From: Adiantum capillus-veneris
Taxonomy: Eukaryota > Streptophyta > Polypodiopsida > Polypodiales > Pteridaceae
Length of the DNA stretch: 64,000 nucleotides
Assembly (NCBI GenBank): GCA_014529385.2
Contig: CM043953.1
Span: 73,435,872-73,499,871, forward strand
Direction: 5' to 3'
Positions 58,225 through 64,000 of this stretch are shown piece by piece. The stretch's first letter is position 1. Every line of letters starts with the position of its first letter. The position numbers and the translations under genes are program-made. The notes below the pieces were generated by a model. That model saw only the letters and a program-made list of their open reading frames with translations. It ran no database searches and was not told where the DNA came from.

Positions 58225-58480
58225 TAGCCTACGATCGGTCCCGAGAGGTTACGTTAGCCTAGCACCTAACGATCTAAGGGGAACGATACTCCCCAAGTGG
58301 GATACTTAACGCTAAGTTAGCTACAGCACTTAGGGGTTGATACACGCAGCAATTAGTCTCCATCTTTTACGGCTAGGACAGGGGTATCTAATCCCATTCG
58401 CTCCCCGCTTTCATCTCAAAGTGTCAGTGTTGGCCTAGCAGAGTGTCTTTGCCAAAGGTGTTTGAATTGATTTCTACGCA
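58225..58480 (-). pseudogene. plastid-type 16S rRNA fragment
   Basis: Complementary to the central SSU region: ATGGGATTAGATACCCC then TGTCCTAGCCGTAAA near 58370-58400, GTTAGCGTTAAGTATCCC-type sequence near 58300, and GACACTTTGAGATGAAAGC near 58420. The GGCTAGGAC/TAGCCGTAAA signature is plastid-like and differs from the mitochondrial 18S at the same site. Only about 250 bases remain and they are divergent, so it is a transferred, decayed piece. A bacterial source cannot be excluded. Confidence 0.65.
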
Positions 58481-58956
58481 TGAAATAAATTGGAGCTTTA
58501 CTAGTGGTTTTAAGCCTTTTTTTTTCTCTGTGCGTCATATCCATAACTTTTTATTATGAAGCAGATATATCTCTCATTAGGAGTTGCCTCGATACCACCG
58601 GCATTGTAGCACCAGTAACTTAATTATTCTCTTATCCCTCGCCCTCAAAGCGTACAGAATCAGTGACCACTCCGCATACAGCCTCAAAGCATACGCGTAC
58701 AAAATCAACGACCACTCTGGCCTCAAAGCGTACAAAATCAGCAATGGTAAAATATCTTATTTGTTCCATCCTTTGCCTTGCAGGGAATTGGTGGTTCACG
58801 TTGTAATGGATGGTAAAACTTCGATTTATCGTGGTTCGGTCTTGGATTTGACCCGTTAGAGTCTGTCTTCGGTTTGCTACTTTAGTTTCACAATGCGCCA
58901 TCTTTCATTTGACGATGCCTCTGGCCATCTTCCTCCTTTCGTTGAGTGTAAATCCG
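58481..58956. other. unassigned, at the right end of the organellar segment
   Basis: Contains two or three imperfect ~25-40 base tandem echoes (CCTCAAAGCGTACA..ATCA.CGACCACTC) at 58640-58740. No gene recognised. Confidence 0.4.
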
Positions 58957-59265
58957 CTACGCCTCCTTTTTTCCCCAGTTCTCGTTATTCACTTCGCAAC
59001 GATTCGAAGGCCGGCGTAAGGCTAACAAATCGGGTGTAGAGCAACTAGGCATTTCGCGTAAGTCATGAACAAAGGAGCTGTCATCCTTTGCATTTGCTAT
59101 TCGTAGCTCTAAAGCTTTAATTCTGTCAAATAGTCTCTCCTTTTGTTCACGCACGACTTGTAGCTCTTTTTCAAGTTTTTTACTTGTGTTGCGTTCGATC
59201 CTACGCTCTTCCTCAAGTATCCCACGCTCATTGCCTGTACAAATTCGTTTACGTGCATGGTCCAC
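58957..59265 (-). CDS. coiled-coil ORF fragment, unknown
   Basis: A 102-codon frame rich in Glu/Arg/Lys with heptad spacing (EEERRIERNTSKKLEKELQV, ERLFDRIKALELRIANAKDD). No family recognised; possibly an exon of a nuclear gene or part of a decayed element. Confidence 0.35.
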   Translation of the reverse strand: MDHARKRICTGNERGILEEERRIERNTSKKLEKELQVVREQKERLFDRIKALELRIANAKDDSSFVHDLREMPSCSTPDLLALRRPSNRCEVNNENWGKKEA

Positions 59266-59369
59266 GATATCCGAGTAGAGACGCTAAGGTTGTACCTTTG
59301 GAAGGAATTCTGCTAAGTCGGGCGAACTGGTAAGCAATGATCCCAAGCCATACTTTGTGCATTGATCAC

Positions 59370-59693
59370 CTAGAGATGCTTAAAAAAGGCTAAATGCAAG
59401 CTGGTGTCCCTTCTATCACCTTCCCTGATTGCTTGGCAAGCTCTTATGGATGGTGCCCTCCAGTTCATTGCTGCTGAGATCCACCCACACCAGATACTTA
59501 CAGTCCCCCAGTGTGGGAGGAATTGTGCCAAACAGTGAATTGTTATTGAGATGCAGATAGTTGATTCCGGCCATGAGACCCAGCTCGGAAGGAATGCTGC
59601 CCACGTGAGAGCGCGAGCCACTCCAAGCTGCTAAAGTTAGCATATCCTTTATCCAAACAAAACAAAAAGAGCCGGCTATGCTATTTCGGCTCA
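59370..59693 (-). pseudogene. leucine-rich-repeat receptor fragment
   Basis: The minus strand reads GSIPSELGLMAGINYLHLNN, NSLFGTIPPTLGDCKYLVWV and DLSSNELEGTIHKSLP, nearly three plant-type LRRs (LxxLxxLxLxxNxLxGxIPxxLG). It ends abruptly at the LTR edge at 59694 and lacks signal, membrane and kinase parts. It is a gene scrap, either carried between elements or what remains of a host gene the copia element entered. Confidence 0.7.
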
Positions 59694-59921
59694 TGTAATG
59701 TAGCTGCTACCTTTGGATAGAGCCTTTCTTGAAGGAGTACGAGCGGAAGTGCGACGCGAGAGAGAGTGCGAGAAGAAGAGCACGACGATATGGTGAACTC
59801 GCTCTACTGTAATGTGTAGAGCATAGTGAGTTCTTATTAGGTTTTTACAAAAGAATATGTGTACATACCTGGCGGCCCGCCCACTTACCTGGGCGACCAC
59901 ATTGGGCTTTATACCCCAACA
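59694..59921 (-). repeat. 3' LTR of the copia element
   Basis: On the minus strand it starts TGTTGGGGTATAAAGCCC directly after the polypurine tract and ends ...GCTACATTACA; 228 bases. The 5' LTR would lie outside the window. Confidence 0.75.
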
Positions 59922-59935
59922 ACCTCCCACTTAAA
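59922..59935 (-). promoter_or_regulatory. polypurine tract of the copia element
   Basis: The minus strand reads AAGTGGGAGGT immediately before the LTR TG: the standard copia arrangement. Confidence 0.75.
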
Positions 59936-60010
59936 GTCCAATGTGGTACTTTAAGTGTGAGAGAAGCTACTATACAAGCTAATATACAAGAGATGTAGAG
60001 AAGTGATGTA

Positions 60011-63000
60011 CTACCCTACACCTAACTGCTTGCAAAAATGCGCAAAGCTCTCTGAGGGAAGTCCTTTTGTAAGTAGATCAGCAGGATTTTATGTGGTGTG
60101 AACTTTGACAAGCTGAAGTTGCTTATCCTCGAGCATTTCCCTGATGAAATGATACTTCACATCCACATGCTTTGTCTTTGAGTGATAAACTGGATTGCGA
60201 GCCAATTGTATAGCACTTTGACTATCACAATATAACACAGGCATCTCTTCTTTGATTCCCAAATCTGTTACTAGTCGATTAAGCCAAATTGATTCTTTGC
60301 ATGCCTCTGATGCTGCAACATATTCAGCCTCTGTAGTAGACTGAGTAACACAATCTTGTAATCTAGAACGCCATGATACTGCTCCACCAGCCAATGTAAA
60401 GACATACCCTGACGTAGACCTTCGGTTGTCTAAGTCACTTGCATAATCTAAGTCTGTAAAACCCTTTACACTTAGCTCCTGACTCCCATAGCATATACAC
60501 ATACTCTTTGTAGCTTTCAAGTATCTCAATATTCCTTTCACTGCCTCCCAATGTTTCTTGCCTGGGTTTGACATGTATCGACTTACTACTCCCACTGCAA
60601 ATGCAATGTCTGGGCGAGTAGCAATCATTGCATACATCAAACTACCCACTGCAGACGCATATGGAATCTTATCCATTTCAGCCTGTTCTTCCTCAGACAC
60701 AGGACAATCTTGTTTGCTAAGTTTCACATATGGTGGCAATGGAACACTCAGTGCCTTTCCCTTCTCCATATTGAAACGTTGCAAAACCTTGTCAATATAC
60801 TCTGTTTGAGATAACCAAATCAACTTCTTTGATCTGTCTCTCTCAATGCGCATACCAAGGATATGACTTGCCTCACCCATGTCTTTCATGTCAAACGATT
60901 TTTCCATCTTTGACTTCAAAGCTGAAATTTCTTCCAAGTGCTTTCCAGCAATCAACATGTCATCCACATACAAAATAAGGATCAGCCAACTACCATCCTT
61001 AGCCTTCTTTGTATATAGACAGTGATCGAACTCACTACGTTTGTAGCCTTGAGAAAGCATAAACTTGTGGAATTTATGGTACCATGCCCTCGGTGATTGT
61101 TTTAAGCCATAAAGACTCTTTAACAACTGGCATACCCAATCTTCCTTGCCTTTCTCAACAAACCCTTCTGGCTGCTGCATGTAAATTTCCACATCTAAAT
61201 CACCATGCAAGAAAGCTGTCTTGACATCCATTTGGTGCAACACCAAATCTAATATGGCAACCAATGCAAGAAATAATCTCAATGTAGTCATCTTGACCAC
61301 CGGAGAGAAGACTTCATCAAAGTCAATGCCTTGTTCTTGCTTAAAGCCCTTGGAAACAAGCCTTGCTTTGTACTTTGGCTGACTATCATGAGCGGTGATC
61401 TTATACCTATAAACCCATTTACAAGGTAGAGCCTTTTTGCCCTGTGGTAATTTAACTAGCTTCCATGTCTTGTTTTTATGCAGAGTTGTCATCTCTGACT
61501 GCATGGCCAATTGCCAATTCCCGGAGTCCTTCATTTGCACTGCTTCCTTGTAACATGAAGGCTCATTGCAATCAGTCAACATGACATAGTTCATAGATGG
61601 AACAAACCTATCAGGAGGTTGCGTGATACGTCCAGATCTACGCACAATAGGTGGCTCAGGCTCAGCCACAACCTATGGTTCCACTCTATCCTGTCCTTGC
61701 TCCTCTTGAGCCCTGACATTTTGTCTTGCACGTGCAGGTCCATCTTCTTGGAAGACAACTCTTCTAATCTCCTCAACTCTCTCTGGTTTAGAATGATATT
61801 TGGATTCATTAAAGTGAACATCATTGCTGTGGACAACCTTTTTGGATTCGGGATCCCAAAGTCTGTACCCCATATCACCAGAATTACCATAGCCTAGAAA
61901 GATGCACTTTCTACTCTTTGGCTCAAGTTTGTTCCTAAATTCCTTTGGAACGTGAGTATATGCCTCACCGCCAAAGACTCTGAGATGCTTGTATGAGGGC
62001 ATTTTGCCTGACCATACCATCTCTTGCACTGAATCCTTCTGCAAAACCTTGCTAGGAGATCTATTTACAAGATGAACAGCTGTTGATACAGCTTCAGCCC
62101 AAAACCCATTTGGCAGCTGTGCATTAGACAACATACTTTTGACCTTCTCTTGTATGGTCCTATTCATCCTCCCAACAACACCATTTTGAGGAGGATTGTA
62201 AGGAGTAGTAAGTTCACGTTTTATACCTTTTGACTCACAAAAGTTCTGAAAGGCCTTTGAAACATACTCTCCACCATTGTCAGTGCGTAAGCATTTAAGC
62301 TTCTTGCCACTCTGATTCTCCCCAAGTGTCACAAACGCTTTGAAAACACTAAACGCTTCATCCTTGTGCTTGAGAAAGTAAACCCATACTTTCCTCGAGT
62401 AATCATCTATAAATGTCATAAAGTAAGAAGCTCCCCCTAGAGATAGGTTAGGCATAGGTCCACACAAATCACTATGAACAAGTGCCAACTGTGTATCTCT
62501 TCTACTGCTTCTATGCTTATGTGGCTGCTGTGTTTGCTTACCATATAGACAATGTTCACAGAATTCAAAATCATTAAATGAAAAGCCAGGCAAATAACCA
62601 GAACAAGATAAGATTTCCATTCCCTTCTTCGACATATGTCCTAACCGGCTATGCCACAAAGAAACGTTCGGCTGCTCGGTTACATTGATTACATTTTTAG
62701 AGACATTTGATACATAAATCATGTAAAGTCCTCCAGAATTTACTCCATGTGCTACTGTCATAGAACCCTTGGATATCTTCCACATGTTCTGTCCAAAAGT
62801 GGTGACGTAGCCAGCATCATCAAGTAAACCTGTGCTGATCAAGCTCTTTGTAATTGCGGGAACATATCTCACATTCTTCAGCGTGAAAGAAGAGCCATTC
62901 TGAAACTTCAATTGTACATCTCCAACACCTAAGATCTCACATGTCTGCCCATTGCCTAGCCAAACATGATCTTTAGTGGTCACATAAGAGGTAAACCACT

Positions 63001-63991
63001 TCTTGTTTGGAGACACATGAAGTGATGCCCCTGAGTCTATAATCCAGTCACTCAGTGCATTTCCATCAGATGTTGTAAGAAGAGCTGAGTCCATTGTATT
63101 CTTCAAGAAGTAGATGTCTCCTGACACTAGACTGTCATCCTCTGCAACAGTGTTTGTCACATTTATTTCTTGAATCTTCGCTGAGGACTTGTTCTTCTCA
63201 CCATGGTCTTCAGCTTTCTCTTTGCCTTTTTCTGCTTTCCATTCTCTGCAGTCTCTTTTCATGTGACCCTTCTTGCCACAATGGTAGCATTCTATGTCAC
63301 TCTTGCCTTTAGCACTGCGGGACTTGCTACGAGACTGATTCCTCTTTCCACCTTTGTACTTTTCTTTGGTCCTTCCCCTGACAACTAAGGCTGTTCCTTT
63401 GCCTTTGTCCATTGTCTTTCTATTGGTTTCTTCAGTAAGCAGACTTCCCTCTACACCTGCTATGTTCAAACCATCTGGAGGTGCAGAATTACTTAAAGCT
63501 GTGCGAAAAGTGTCCCAACTTTCCGGCAATGTGATCAACAGGAACATAGCTCTAACAGGTTCATCAAACTTGACACCTTGAGCTGACAACTGACTATAGA
63601 TTGTGTTGAATTCATTCAGATGATTGGACATAGGTGTCCCTTCTTTCATCTTCAAGTCAACAAGCTTCTTAAGCCAGTATACCTGTGAAGGTGCACTCTG
63701 CTTCTCATAAATATCACTCAGCTTTAACCATGCTTGATAAGCCGACATCTCGTCTACTACATTGAAGTAAACGCTTTCTGCCAAAGTCAGCATAATGGTA
63801 GAAAGTGCCAATTCATCCATTTCGCTCCATTCATCTTCGTCCATATCTTCTGGTTTTATCCCCTTGAGCTTTATAGGTTTTATCTGCTTCTTTTGTACCA
63901 ACACGTGCCAAATCTGCTTCTTCCACAATGGGAAATTGGTTCCATCCAGCTTCTTGATATTGTAAAGAGCCATGTCCTGTGATCTAGCCAT
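60011..63991 (-). pseudogene. Ty1/copia gag-pol polyprotein, nearly intact
   Basis: One frame of 1,327 codons from ATG 63991 to the stop at 60011-60013, broken only by in-frame TAG at 61673-61675 and TAA at 60089-60091. In order: gag (LDGTNFPLWKKQIWHVLVQ), CCHC knuckle (CYHCGKKGHMKRDC, about residues 235-248), protease (DWIIDSGASLHVS), integrase HHCC (HSRLGHMSKKG, CEHCLYGKQ) and core (LVHSDLCGPMPN, LRTDNGGEYVS, PPQNGVVGRMNRT), RT (CKWVYRYKITAHD, LILYVDDMLIAGKH) and RNase H (KGFTDLDYASDLDNRRSTSG, TQSTTEAEYVAASEACKE). In integrase the catalytic Glu of NGVAERMN is Gly (GGG at 62171-62173). Copia order (integrase before RT) is clear. It is the youngest-looking element in the window, but inactive as read. 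Confidence 0.95.
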
Positions 63992-64000
63992 AGCTACGCT

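Noticed and set aside
1-64000. The whole window as a mitochondrial genome
   Set aside because: Long stretches of nested LTR retrotransposons on both sides, and a composition change at 47.6 kb and 58.5 kb, fit a nuclear locus with an organellar insertion better; not excluded outright.
1-64000. CRISPR arrays, bacterial operons or prophage
   Set aside because: No short regularly spaced direct repeats with unique spacers. The 280-base palindrome spacing is too long and the modules are inverted repeats in retroelement leaders.

Overview
The window reads as plant nuclear DNA made mostly of decayed LTR retrotransposons, with an insert of about 10 kb of organellar (mainly mitochondrial) DNA. No intact ordinary nuclear gene was found. 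Several signs point to a fern or lycophyte rather than a seed plant: a mitochondrial trnA(UGC)-like gene, an intron-bearing mitochondrial 26S rRNA gene, and an atp9 copy whose differences look like both C-to-U and U-to-C editing sites, including a TGA where Arg is expected. The clade is inference; the retroelement and organellar calls rest on recognisable motifs.

Layout. 1-4048: a minus-strand Ty3/gypsy element (proline-rich gag running off the left edge, long leader, tRNA-Asp-type primer site, LTR-A) and gag-like scraps. 4049-21638: an ~8.74 kb segment present twice in direct orientation. Each copy holds an LTR-A with a CT/CA microsatellite, a degenerate plus-strand gypsy gag-pol, and the 5' part of a second gypsy element (LTR-B, tRNA-Met primer site, leader, gag). 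Only the second copy continues into pol and a truncated 3' LTR (to 24762). 24763-25240: an integrase tail. 25664-27196: a truncated minus-strand copia gag with primer site and LTR. 27197-32150: nothing recognised apart from microsatellites.

32151-47592: a large minus-strand gypsy-type assemblage. In transcription order it has a leader with a periodic palindrome, an N-terminal extension, gag, protease, reverse transcriptase, RNase H/integrase (internally deleted), a second retropepsin-like domain after the integrase, a second palindrome-bearing leader, a ~3.5 kb coiled-coil ORF of unknown function, a polypurine tract and LTR-C. LTR-C also carries a primer-site-like sequence and a leader-like region on its far side, as in a tandem element array.

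47593-58480: organellar DNA. It contains an atp9 pseudogene, a trnC-like gene with an altered anticodon, trnA(UGC), the 3' portion of 26S rRNA interrupted by three insertions (one a group II intron with a clear domain V), 5S rRNA, 18S rRNA, a tRNA-like remnant, trnfM and a plastid-type 16S rRNA fragment. 58957-59693: a coiled-coil ORF and a leucine-rich-repeat receptor fragment. 59694-64000: a nearly complete minus-strand Ty1/copia element (3' LTR, polypurine tract, gag-pol) with two premature stops and a lost integrase catalytic Glu.

The most interesting candidates are the periodic palindrome module that precedes both coding blocks of the large gypsy assemblage, the unknown ORF behind the second module, the second retropepsin domain, and the heavily interrupted mitochondrial 26S rRNA.
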